A program made the translations under genes and the position numbers. 64,000 nt of DNA from an uncultured Clostridia bacterium. GTDB taxonomy: Bacteria; Bacillota; Clostridia; Oscillospirales; Acutalibacteraceae. Shown here piece by piece: positions 24,262 to 31,605 of this stretch (position 1 is its first letter; each line of letters opens with the position of its first letter). The stretch is taken from assembly GCA_947627135.1 (NCBI GenBank), contig CANQUV010000015.1, forward strand, positions 1 to 64,000. The letters are read 5' to 3'. The notes beneath the pieces are model-generated. The model saw only the letters and a list, made by a program, of their open reading frames with translations. It did no database searches and was not told the origin of the DNA.

Positions 24262-25164
24262 ATGAATGAAACAAACTTATCAAATTCTTCAACTAATGTT
24301 TCGGTTGTGTACATGACAAAAGATATTTCTCCTGAAGGGTTAGTGGCAGTTTATGATAAACTCAACTGGAAACACGAGGGAAAGACGGCCGTAAAATTAA
24401 GTACAGGCGAACCGCCTGCAAGTAATTATCTTAGACCGGAACTTATTAAAGATTTGGTTCAGTATGTCGATGGAACTATCGTAGAGTGTAATACTGCATA
24501 CGGCGGTTCTCGTGCAGACGCCGAAAAGCACTATCAGGTGGCAAAGGAACACGGATTTACACAAATTGCAGATGTTAAAATTCTTGATGAAAACGGCTCA
24601 ATGACACTTCCGGTAACTGGCGGCAGCCGTCTTACCGAAAACTATGTGGGAGTTGATTTTCCAAAATATAATTCCTACCTTATTCTTTCACATTTTAAAG
24701 GTCATGCTATGGCAGGCTTCGGAGGTGCAATAAAAAATATTTCTATCGGAATTGGTTCAAGCAAAGGCAAATGTTGGATACACAGCGGAGGAACAAGTTT
24801 TACAGATATTTGGAACGGTGAGCAAAATGCTTTTCTTGAAGCTATGGCGGAAGCAGGAAAATCCGTTGCCGATTATCTTGGCGAAAAAATTGTATATGTT
24901 AATGTAATGAATAGGTTGTCAGTAGATTGCGACTGCGACGGTCATCCTGCCGAGCCTGAAATGCAGGATATAGGCGTACTTGCGTCAACCGACCCCGTTG
25001 CACTTGACCAGGCTTGTGTGGATTTAGTTTATGAGCAAAAAGATGCAGACGGTGCATCTCTTGTAGAGCGAATCGAATCCCGAAACGGTCTGCTTACGTT
25101 AGAACACGCCGAAAAAATTGGTCTTGGCAGTCGCACCTATAAACTTGTCAGTATAGACGAATAA
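24262..25164 (+). CDS. DUF362 domain protein
   Basis: 300 residues. The VKLSTGEPPASNYLRPELIK start, HFKGHAMAGFGGAIKNISIG in the middle and the DCDCDGHPAEPEMQDIGVLASTDPVALDQA part are those of DUF362 proteins. Many relatives are fused to or partnered with 4Fe-4S ferredoxins; this one has no ferredoxin domain, but conserved cysteines and histidines could bind a metal. Function is not known. Cytosolic, 46 bases after the flavodoxin gene. Confidence 0.85.
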   Translation: MNETNLSNSSTNVSVVYMTKDISPEGLVAVYDKLNWKHEGKTAVKLSTGEPPASNYLRPELIKDLVQYVDGTIVECNTAYGGSRADAEKHYQVAKEHGFTQIADVKILDENGSMTLPVTGGSRLTENYVGVDFPKYNSYLILSHFKGHAMAGFGGAIKNISIGIGSSKGKCWIHSGGTSFTDIWNGEQNAFLEAMAEAGKSVADYLGEKIVYVNVMNRLSVDCDCDGHPAEPEMQDIGVLASTDPVALDQACVDLVYEQKDADGASLVERIESRNGLLTLEHAEKIGLGSRTYKLVSIDE

Positions 25165-25206
25165 ATTAATAAATAAAAATAAAAAATATTTAGGAGAATT
25201 TTAATT

Positions 25207-25776
25207 ATGTCTGAATTAACAGTAAAAACATTACAAAAAAATAAATTATCCATAAAAACGCAAACTTTATGTACAATAGGTGCAATTGTTGCAGCAGTTG
25301 CACTTCCACAGCTGTTTCATTTAATGGGAGCTATATCAGGACTTGGAACAACTTTAGGCGAAGCATTTTTGCCAATGCATCTGCCAATCATTCTTGTAGG
25401 TCTTATCGCAGGTCCTTATGCAGGAGCAATTTCAGGACTTCTTTCACCTGCTATAAGTTTTGGTCTTTCAGGAATGCCTGTTGCCGCTATGCTACCGTTT
25501 ATGATGATTGAGCTTTGTGCTTACGGCTTAATATCAGGACTTTTAAGAAATGTTAATATTCCTACAATTGCAAAGGTTTTGATAACTCAATTTGGCGGAC
25601 GTTTTGTGCGCGCCATAGCAATTTTGATTTCTGTTTATGCATTAGGAAATGAAACCGTTACAATTTCAGTAATTTGGATGAGTATAGCAACAGGTGTCTT
25701 CGGACTTGCTTTACAGTGGACTTTAATTCCTCTTATAGTATATCGTGTGGAGAATATAAGAAAAAATGAAAAATAA
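25207..25776 (+). CDS. ECF transporter substrate-binding (S) component, substrate unknown
   Basis: 189 residues with about five to six membrane helices (TLCTIGAIVAAVALPQLFHL, MHLPIILVGLIAGPYAGAI, MLPFMMIELCAYGLISGLL, VFGLALQWTLIPLIVY). The HLPIILVGLIAGPYAG segment is typical of S components that present a micronutrient to a shared ATPase module. No ATPase or T subunit is adjacent, so it would use one encoded elsewhere. The stop overlaps DUF1893 by 11 bases, linking it closely to that gene. The ligand cannot be assigned. Confidence 0.75.
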   Translation: MSELTVKTLQKNKLSIKTQTLCTIGAIVAAVALPQLFHLMGAISGLGTTLGEAFLPMHLPIILVGLIAGPYAGAISGLLSPAISFGLSGMPVAAMLPFMMIELCAYGLISGLLRNVNIPTIAKVLITQFGGRFVRAIAILISVYALGNETVTISVIWMSIATGVFGLALQWTLIPLIVYRVENIRKNEK

Positions 25777-26197
25777 TTCAAATGATTTGGAAAAAGCAAA
25801 AAAGTTACTTAATAGCGGTGATTATACCTGTGTTTTGTGTAAAGATGATGTTATATTTACAAGTAAACAAAGAGGTGTGAAGCCTTTGCTTGATTGGATT
25901 GACAGCAAAACCAATTTACAAGGCTTTTCAGCAGCAGATAAGGTTGTTGGAAAAGCAACAGCTTATTTGTATGTGATATGCGGTGTATCAAAGGTTTACT
26001 CTCCTGTGATAAGCGAACCGGCAAAGAAAGTATTATTTGAAAACAAAATTGCTGCTGTTTTTGATAAATCGGTAACAGCCATCAGAAACCGTACAAATAC
26101 AGGCTTTTGCCCTATGGAAACAGCAGTTTATAATATTGATGATCCCACCGAAGCCTTGATTGCTGTTAAAAACACTCTTGCTGTGTTACAAAAATAA
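25766..26197 (+). CDS. DUF1893 domain protein
   Basis: 143 residues. CVLCKDDVIFTSKQRGVKPL, DKVVGKATAYLYVICGV and TGFCPMETAVYNIDDP match DUF1893, a family with the cytidine-deaminase-like fold represented by Thermotoga TM1506. The ADKVVGKA and CPMET segments are where deaminases keep their metal and substrate groups, but catalytic activity is unproven. It overlaps the ECF S gene, so the imported compound may be its substrate (inference). Confidence 0.82.
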   Translation: MKNNSNDLEKAKKLLNSGDYTCVLCKDDVIFTSKQRGVKPLLDWIDSKTNLQGFSAADKVVGKATAYLYVICGVSKVYSPVISEPAKKVLFENKIAAVFDKSVTAIRNRTNTGFCPMETAVYNIDDPTEALIAVKNTLAVLQK

Positions 26198-26222
26198 TTG
26201 CAAAATAAATGGAGTAATTTTC

Positions 26223-26253
26223 AAAAAGGTACTTGCGTGAGTAAGTACCTTTT
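26223..26253 (+). terminator. Terminator after the DUF1893 gene
   Basis: AAAAAGGTACTT and AAGTACCTTTT arms around GCGTGAGT, with a short T run. Confidence 0.75.
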
Positions 26254-26309
26254 ATCATTATTGTATATTGATTTTTAGTATGGATACACTATTTTCGAGG
26301 TGATATATA

Positions 26310-26597
26310 ATGGCAAAACAGGGTATGAAGCGTTACCGAGATAATATTCAACATTCAAAAAAAGATAAAATATCAGTTCCTGAAATTCAGGGAAAAGCAA
26401 AAAGCGGTAAGGAAAACGCTCGTCCTATAATTACGGGTACTTACCCGCCGAACCAAAAGGTATTTCATACAACACCTTTTTCAGCGCATTATGTTGAAGA
26501 AAAACCAATTGCTGATGTTTATAAAGAAATTGATAATGACCTGGCAAGAGATAATCTTGAAAACGATATTACCGCCGCAGATTTACAGGATTTATAA
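26310..26597 (+). CDS. Conserved hypothetical small protein, 95 residues
   Basis: Function not recognised. The sequence is strongly hydrophilic, begins MAKQGMKRYRDNIQHSKK, has a central PEIQGKAKSGKENARPI and ends acidic (DNDLARDNLENDITAADLQDL). The split into a basic N-terminal and an acidic C-terminal half suggests a disordered or binding protein. A good ribosome site (GAGGTG) and its own flanking terminators show it is a separate transcription unit. I believe similar proteins occur in related Clostridia, but this was not checked. Confidence 0.7.
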   Translation: MAKQGMKRYRDNIQHSKKDKISVPEIQGKAKSGKENARPIITGTYPPNQKVFHTTPFSAHYVEEKPIADVYKEIDNDLARDNLENDITAADLQDL

Positions 26598-26599
26598 AT

Positions 26600-26630
26600 A
26601 AAAATGCTCGCTGATAAGTGAGCATTTTTA
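26600..26630 (+). terminator. Terminator after the 95-residue gene
   Basis: AAAATGCTC pairs with GAGCATTTTT, loop GCTGATAAGT. Confidence 0.75.
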
Positions 26631-26712
26631 TTATATTGTAAAGATAAAAATAATTTGTGTTTAACCTATAATCTTCTCTTGAATATAATGTTAAATAGGG
26701 AGGAGATAAATC

Positions 26713-27282
26713 ATGAACAGACAAATCGGATTTGATGAAAACACAGAAGAATATCTCAATAAATTTTATTGTATTCTTAATAAAATGATAAGAGAGATGA
26801 CACAGGCAGAGTTAAATAACAGCATATCCCATAACTTTATAGTTCAGATGATACCTCATCACAAAGCTGCAATAGAAATGTCTGAAAATATATTAAAATA
26901 TACATCAAATGAAACCTTGCAGAATATTGCAAATAGAATTATTGAAGAACAAACCAAAAGTATAGAAAATATGGAAAATATTAAATGCGAATGTGATGAA
27001 TATAAAAATTCCAGACAAAGACTTTCATCATATCAGCATATAATGGATAATATTATGCAGACAATGTTTACGAGAATGAGATGTTCGAAAACTACAAACA
27101 GAATAAACTGTAACTTTATGTGGGAAATGATACCACATCACAGAGGTGCGGTAGAAATGGCAAATACTACACTTAGATTCAGTATTTGTCCTGAATTAGT
27201 ACCTGTTTTAAATGCCATAATAAAATCACAGGTAAGAGGAATAAAAGAAATGCAAAATTTATTGAGAAACATAGGATGCTAA
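26713..27282 (+). CDS. DUF305-family protein with two HH motifs
   Basis: 189 residues. The DUF305 signature occurs twice: MIPHHKAAIEMSE (about residue 38) and MIPHHRGAVEMAN (about residue 138), each inside a helical region, so the protein is an internal duplication that folds as a ferritin-like bundle. The His pairs with nearby Met/Glu could bind a metal such as copper; this is inferred from family members. No signal peptide, so it is probably cytosolic. It starts behind GGAGGAG and ends before a terminator. Confidence 0.85.
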   Translation: MNRQIGFDENTEEYLNKFYCILNKMIREMTQAELNNSISHNFIVQMIPHHKAAIEMSENILKYTSNETLQNIANRIIEEQTKSIENMENIKCECDEYKNSRQRLSSYQHIMDNIMQTMFTRMRCSKTTNRINCNFMWEMIPHHRGAVEMANTTLRFSICPELVPVLNAIIKSQVRGIKEMQNLLRNIGC

Positions 27283-27310
27283 AATTAAAATGAAATAAAA
27301 TACTTATTTA

Positions 27311-27346
27311 AAAATCCCTCTCAATTAATTTTGAGAGGGATTTTTT
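27311..27346 (+). terminator. Terminator after the DUF305 gene
   Basis: AATCCCTCTCAA pairs with TTGAGAGGGATT and is followed by TTTTTT. Confidence 0.85.
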
Positions 27347-27418
27347 ATAATACAAATATTGCAGTTTTTAATTGCAGAGTATATAATTTGATAAAAATTA
27401 AAATTAAGGAGAATAATA

Positions 27419-27595
27419 ATGCAGCTTCCAAATGATCCTATAATACTTTTGTCATATATCAATACTCAATTAAGAGATTTTTACCCTTCATTAGAAGATC
27501 TTTCAAAAACTCTGTGTGTTGATACAAATGAAATCAAAACAAAGCTTACATCAATTGGATACGAATATAACTCGGATTTAAACCGCTTTGTCTGA
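27419..27595 (+). CDS. DUF4250 small protein
   Basis: 58 residues, starting 6 bases after AAGGAG (27407-27412). The sequence LPNDPIILLSYINTQLRDFY ... TSIGYEYNSDLNRFV is the whole DUF4250 family pattern: an N-terminal NDP, a helix-turn-helix-like centre (LEDLSKTLCVDTNEIKTKL) and the closing GYEY...N.F. The domain looks like a small winged helix. Function unknown. Monocistronic. Confidence 0.8.
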   Translation: MQLPNDPIILLSYINTQLRDFYPSLEDLSKTLCVDTNEIKTKLTSIGYEYNSDLNRFV

Positions 27596-27933
27596 TAAAT
27601 TATTAATAAAAAACATAATTCTTTTGAGGCAAGGTTTAATATAAAATTGGTTTCAGATGTTATGTTATTGCAGAGTTTATCTCCCCAAAAGTTATATATA
27701 TCTTATATTTACCGATTTTTAGCTTTGCCTTTATTTCTAATCTGTATGGAACAATTTCGTATTAAAAATGGACTTGCCAGATAAATTTTTATAAGTAATT
27801 CTTTCATTAAGTTTAAATTTTTACTTAATATTACTTTATTTTTTTAATTATTACAATATCTTTAATCATTTTAAAAGCAAAAATTTACTTATAATTAAAA
27901 TCACTCTGCTAATACTAAATCCGGGTGGTTTTT
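27596..27933. other. Gene-free AT-rich stretch
   Basis: No coding frame with a ribosome site, no RNA motif and no clear terminator seen. TATAAT at about 27891-27896 may be the -10 of the following oxidoreductase gene. Confidence 0.5.
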
Positions 27934-29370
27934 ATGCAGTCAATTTGGAGCAATAATTTAGAACATAATTTACGAAATTCTTTAACTAAAAATATAAAAA
28001 CAGATGCAGTAGTTATAGGCGCAGGAATGGCTGGAATACTTTGTGCATATCGTCTTATGCAAAACGGCATTAATACAGTTGTTTTGGAAGCAAGCACTAT
28101 CGCATCAGGTCAAACAAAAAATACAACTGCAAAAATTACATCTCAACATGGGTTAATTTATTCAAAGCTGGTAAATGAATTTAATTTAAAAACAGCTCAC
28201 AATTATGCTCTTGCAAATACTATTGCAATTGATGAATATGAAAAAATTATAAATAAAAATAAAATTGACTGTGATTTTAAGCGGGTATCATCATTTTTAT
28301 ATACAAAGGCAGATAGTGATAAAATAAATGATGAATATAAAGCTGCAAAAGAACTGGGAATCAACGCAAACATTACAATTGATACAGAATTACCTTTTGA
28401 AATAAAAAACGCTTTAGAGTTTAAAAATCAGGGGATTTTTAACCCTATAAAATTTATAATGCCTTTAACAGAAAATATGAATATATATGAAAACACAAAG
28501 GTAACACAGATTATTGATAATAAAGCAGTTACAGAAAGAGGAAGCGTTACCGCAAAATATATAATTATAGCATCTCATTTTCCTTTTGTTAATTTCCCCA
28601 AAATGTATTTTATGCGAATGCATCAGGAAAGAAGTTATGTTCTTGCAATCAAATCTGATAAAAAAATTGAAAATATGTATTACGGAATTGATGCAGACGG
28701 ACTTTCATTGAGAGGTTATAAAGATATGATTCTTTTAGGAGGATATTCTCACAGAACCGGTGAATGCAGTGGTGATAAATACAAACAGCTCGCAAACAAT
28801 GCAAAAATATATTATCCTGATTATACAGAGATAGCAAGGTGGTCTGCACAGGATTGCATGACTCTTGATTCTATACCTTATATAGGAAAATTTACAAAAA
28901 ATAATGATAATCATTTTGTGGCCACAGGTTTCAATAAATGGGGGATGACAGGTTCAATGGTATCCTCAATGATAATTTCAGATTTAATAACAGGAAGAAA
29001 AAATAATTTTGCAGGGACATTTTCATCAGAAAGAAAAGTAACATCAATTGCTATGAAAAACCTGATAAAAGAAATAGGACAATCCGTAAAAAGTTTAACT
29101 GCACAAAAGTTTGTACCTGCTGAAAATAATTTGAATAATATACCTTTAGGAGTGGGAAAAATAATTGAGTATAAAGGCAAGAAAGCAGGGATTTACAAAA
29201 GGCACGACGGAAAAATTTTTGCAGTATCATCAAAGTGTCCGCATTTGGGATGTCAGCTTGAATGGAATAATACGGAAAAAACATGGGATTGTCCATGCCA
29301 CGGTTCAAGATTTGATTATAGAGGTGAATTAATAGATAACCCTGCCCAGAAGAATAACAAGCTGAAGTAA
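27934..29370 (+). CDS. FAD-dependent oxidoreductase with C-terminal Rieske 2Fe-2S domain
   Basis: 478 residues. The N-terminal Rossmann fold binds FAD (DAVVIGAGMAGILCAYRLM, later VVLEAS), with DAO-type features such as GQTKNTTAKITSQHG and ATGFNKWGMTGSM. The last 100 residues hold a Rieske domain with CPHLGCQLEWN and CPCHGSRFD, two Cys-His pairs for one 2Fe-2S cluster. Substrate unknown; the architecture is known from several clostridia. I chose the ATG at 27934 over a GTG nine bases upstream. The ribosome site is weak. Cytosolic. Confidence 0.88.
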   Translation: MQSIWSNNLEHNLRNSLTKNIKTDAVVIGAGMAGILCAYRLMQNGINTVVLEASTIASGQTKNTTAKITSQHGLIYSKLVNEFNLKTAHNYALANTIAIDEYEKIINKNKIDCDFKRVSSFLYTKADSDKINDEYKAAKELGINANITIDTELPFEIKNALEFKNQGIFNPIKFIMPLTENMNIYENTKVTQIIDNKAVTERGSVTAKYIIIASHFPFVNFPKMYFMRMHQERSYVLAIKSDKKIENMYYGIDADGLSLRGYKDMILLGGYSHRTGECSGDKYKQLANNAKIYYPDYTEIARWSAQDCMTLDSIPYIGKFTKNNDNHFVATGFNKWGMTGSMVSSMIISDLITGRKNNFAGTFSSERKVTSIAMKNLIKEIGQSVKSLTAQKFVPAENNLNNIPLGVGKIIEYKGKKAGIYKRHDGKIFAVSSKCPHLGCQLEWNNTEKTWDCPCHGSRFDYRGELIDNPAQKNNKLK

Positions 29371-29381
29371 TTTAATAAATC

Positions 29382-29429
29382 TTGACTTGAAAATATTTTA
29401 GTGTTATTATTAGGTTAGTTCAAACTAAC
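29382..29429 (+). promoter_or_regulatory. Promoter with a metalloregulator-like palindrome before the HMA gene
   Basis: TTGACT (29382-29387), 17 bases, TATTAT (29405-29410). Directly after the -10 lies a perfect inverted repeat GTTAGTT-CA-AACTAAC (29414-29429), with the left side reading TTAGGTTAGTT. This resembles the TTAGGTTAG half-site of DtxR/IdeR-type iron repressors. Overlap with the start region fits repression. Confidence 0.6.
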
Positions 29430-29448
29430 TTTTAATGGAGGCTGAAAT

Positions 29449-29706
29449 ATGATCAAAACAACAGTAGGTATAGATGGTATGGTATGCAGTATGTGTGAGG
29501 CCCATGTTAATGATGCAATAAGGAAAGCGTTGGATGTAAAGAAAGTTAATTCATCACATACAAAGAGGCAAGCAGTAATTATAAGTGAAAATGAATTTTC
29601 AAAGCAGAGAATAGAAGAAGTAATAAATCCGATAGGATATAAAGTAATGACGGTATCAAGTGAGCCATATTTAAAAAAGGGATTTTTAAGCTTTTTAAAA
29701 AAATAA
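29449..29706 (+). CDS. Heavy-metal-associated (HMA) domain protein
   Basis: 85 residues. The ferredoxin-like HMA fold is evident: TVGIDGMVCSMCEAHVNDAI with the CXXC metal site (CSMC) and the second half INPIGYKVMTV. Such proteins are soluble metal chaperones of the CopZ type. The SMC rather than GHC motif and the Lys/Phe-rich tail (KKGFLSFLKK) set it apart from classical CopZ. The upstream palindrome suggests iron- or other metal-dependent control. It stands alone. Confidence 0.87.
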   Translation: MIKTTVGIDGMVCSMCEAHVNDAIRKALDVKKVNSSHTKRQAVIISENEFSKQRIEEVINPIGYKVMTVSSEPYLKKGFLSFLKK

Positions 29707-29786
29707 AGGAATTAGGGGTTGTCAGTGTTATTTTAATTTGTGAGTAAAAAAGAGGAGCAATTTAATAGATGTATAGTTTCTTTTTT

Positions 29787-29880
29787 GAAGAAGTAAAAGT
29801 TTTTGCGCCGCTTTTTACAAAAAGCGGACGAGGGTCAAGGGGCGAGGAGCCCATTGTCGCCCAATGATATGGGCGAAATC
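29787..29880 (+). repeat. Intergenic hairpin repeat, copy 2
   Basis: AAGTAAAAGTTTTTGCG then three hairpins: CGCTTTTT-ACA-AAAAGCG, GGGGCGAGGAGCCC and CGCCCAATGATATGGGCG. The same order occurs on the minus strand at 51448-51560 and, worn down, at 22082-22155. Confidence 0.65.
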
Positions 29881-30017
29881 CTCAACGGAATGAACAACGC
29901 CCAATGATATGGGCGAAATCCTCAACAGAATGAACAACACCCAATGATATGGGCGAAATCCTCAACGGCTTGAGCAACCCCAATAATTTGGGCGAAATTC
30001 TCAACGGAATGAGCAAC
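29860..30017 (+). repeat. Tandem array of four 39-40-base units
   Basis: Units begin at 29860, 29900, 29940 and 29979. Each reads CCCAATGATATGGGCGAAAT then CCTCAACGGAATGAACAAC with few changes, and each contains the small stem CCCA/TGGG. A degenerate fifth copy may follow. The array is an expansion of the third hairpin of the repeat at 29787-29880. Within 29707-30103 I see no gene. Confidence 0.85.
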
Positions 30018-30054
30018 TCCTAAATGATTTATACAAAATTCCAATTGATTTTCG

Positions 30055-30092
30055 AAAAAACGGACTGTATTTATTAAAATACAGTCCGTTTA
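30055..30092 (-). terminator. Terminator of gltBD
   Basis: AAACGGACTGTAT and ATACAGTCCGTTT arms; the minus strand continues with a T run, 12 bases after the gltD stop. Confidence 0.8.
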
Positions 30093-30103
30093 ATTTATGC
30101 TAA

Positions 30104-31591
30104 TTACTTTAAACAAGTATAACCCATTAAGTATTCGTCAACATCTGCGGCGGCGTCTCTGCCTTCTCTGATAGCCCATACAACAAGAGACTGACCTCTA
30201 TGCATATCGCCTGCTGTAAATACCTTTTCTACATTTGTATTGTATTTTCCTGTTTCGGTTGCCACATTACTTCTTTCGTTAGTAGCAACTCCAAAGGCAT
30301 CAGCTATATATTTTTTAGGGCCTAAAAATCCTGCTGCAATCAGTACAAGTTCTGTATCAAGGTATTCCTCGCTGTCCTTAACTTCTTGCATAACATTTCT
30401 GCCTGATTTTTTATCATAAACAAATTTAAGTTTTACGGTTTTAATGCCCTTCAAATTGCCATTTTCGTCTTTTACAAACTCTTTGACTGTTGTCTGGTAA
30501 AGTCTTGGATCAGAGCCGAACTTTTCAATAGCTTCTTCCTGACCATAGTCAGTTTTGCAGACTCTGGGCCATTCCGGCCATGGATTGTTTTCGGCTCTTT
30601 GGTCAGGAAGTTTTGGCATCATTTCAAGCTGAATGACAGATTTGCATCCCTGACGAATACAGGTTCCTACACAGTCGTTACCTGTATCTCCGCCACCGAT
30701 AATAACAACATTTTTACCTTTTGCAGAAATATAATTGCCGTCTTTAAGATTTGAGTCAAGCAAACTTTTAGTAGTAGCCTTTAAGAAATCAACTGCAAAG
30801 TAAATACCCTTGGCATCTCTGTTTTCCGCTTTAATATCTCGGGGATTCCCAGCACCACAGCAAAGAACAACAGCATCATATTCATTTAATAAATCTTTAG
30901 CATCAATATTTTCGCCTACATTTGCGTTGGTTACAAAACTTACTCCCTCTGATTTCATAAGATCAATTCTTCTGTCAATAATTTGCTTTTCAAGCTTCAT
31001 ATTAGGAATACCGTACATTAAAAGTCCGCCGATACGGTCATCTTTTTCATAAACGGTAACATTGTGACCTCTTTTGTTAAGCTGAGCGGCACAGGCAAGT
31101 CCTGATGGGCCTGAACCGATTACGGCAACCTTTTTATCTGTTCTTACCTGTGGGGGATTAGCTTTCATCATTCCCGATGAAAAAGCGTATTCGATAATAA
31201 AGTTTTCATTTTCCTTAACACTTACCGGATTTCCGTTAAGTCCGCAGGTACAAGCTGCCTCGCAAAGTGCAGGACAAACTCTTGATGTGAACTCAGGAAA
31301 GTTATTTGTAATAAGCAAACGATGTGCCGCATTGTCATATTCACCTGTGTAAATAAGGTCATTCCATTCAGGAATAAGATTGTTAAGCGGACAGCCCGAT
31401 ACCATTCCCATAATAGGTTTGCCGTTTTGACAGAATGGAACACCGCAGTCCATACATCTTGCGGCTTGTTTTTTTCTGTCAGTTTCATCCATAGGAGTAT
31501 GGAATTCGTTATAATGCTTTATTCTTTCAAGAGGCGATGTGCCTTTGTTGTTTTGTCTGTTATAATCTAAAAAGCCTGTTGGTTTTCCCAT
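30104..31591 (-). CDS. gltD: Glutamate synthase, small (beta) subunit
   Basis: 495 residues. The N-terminal Fe-S domain has CMDCGVPFC and SGCPLNNLIPEWNDL, with CPALCEAACTCGLNG further on. An FAD Rossmann motif (VAVIGSGPSGLACAAQL) and an NADPH motif (VVIIGGGDTGNDCVGTC) follow. It passes electrons from NAD(P)H through FAD and Fe-S clusters to GltB. It lies 14 bases downstream of gltB, with AAGGAGGCGG before its start, and ends at a terminator. Confidence 0.96.
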   Translation of the reverse strand: MGKPTGFLDYNRQNNKGTSPLERIKHYNEFHTPMDETDRKKQAARCMDCGVPFCQNGKPIMGMVSGCPLNNLIPEWNDLIYTGEYDNAAHRLLITNNFPEFTSRVCPALCEAACTCGLNGNPVSVKENENFIIEYAFSSGMMKANPPQVRTDKKVAVIGSGPSGLACAAQLNKRGHNVTVYEKDDRIGGLLMYGIPNMKLEKQIIDRRIDLMKSEGVSFVTNANVGENIDAKDLLNEYDAVVLCCGAGNPRDIKAENRDAKGIYFAVDFLKATTKSLLDSNLKDGNYISAKGKNVVIIGGGDTGNDCVGTCIRQGCKSVIQLEMMPKLPDQRAENNPWPEWPRVCKTDYGQEEAIEKFGSDPRLYQTTVKEFVKDENGNLKGIKTVKLKFVYDKKSGRNVMQEVKDSEEYLDTELVLIAAGFLGPKKYIADAFGVATNERSNVATETGKYNTNVEKVFTAGDMHRGQSLVVWAIREGRDAAADVDEYLMGYTCLK

Positions 31592-31605
31592 AATTATCCG
31601 CCTCC

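Noticed and set aside
29860..30017. Possible CRISPR array
   Set aside because: The 39-40-base units are conserved along their whole length; there are no unique spacers and no cas genes.
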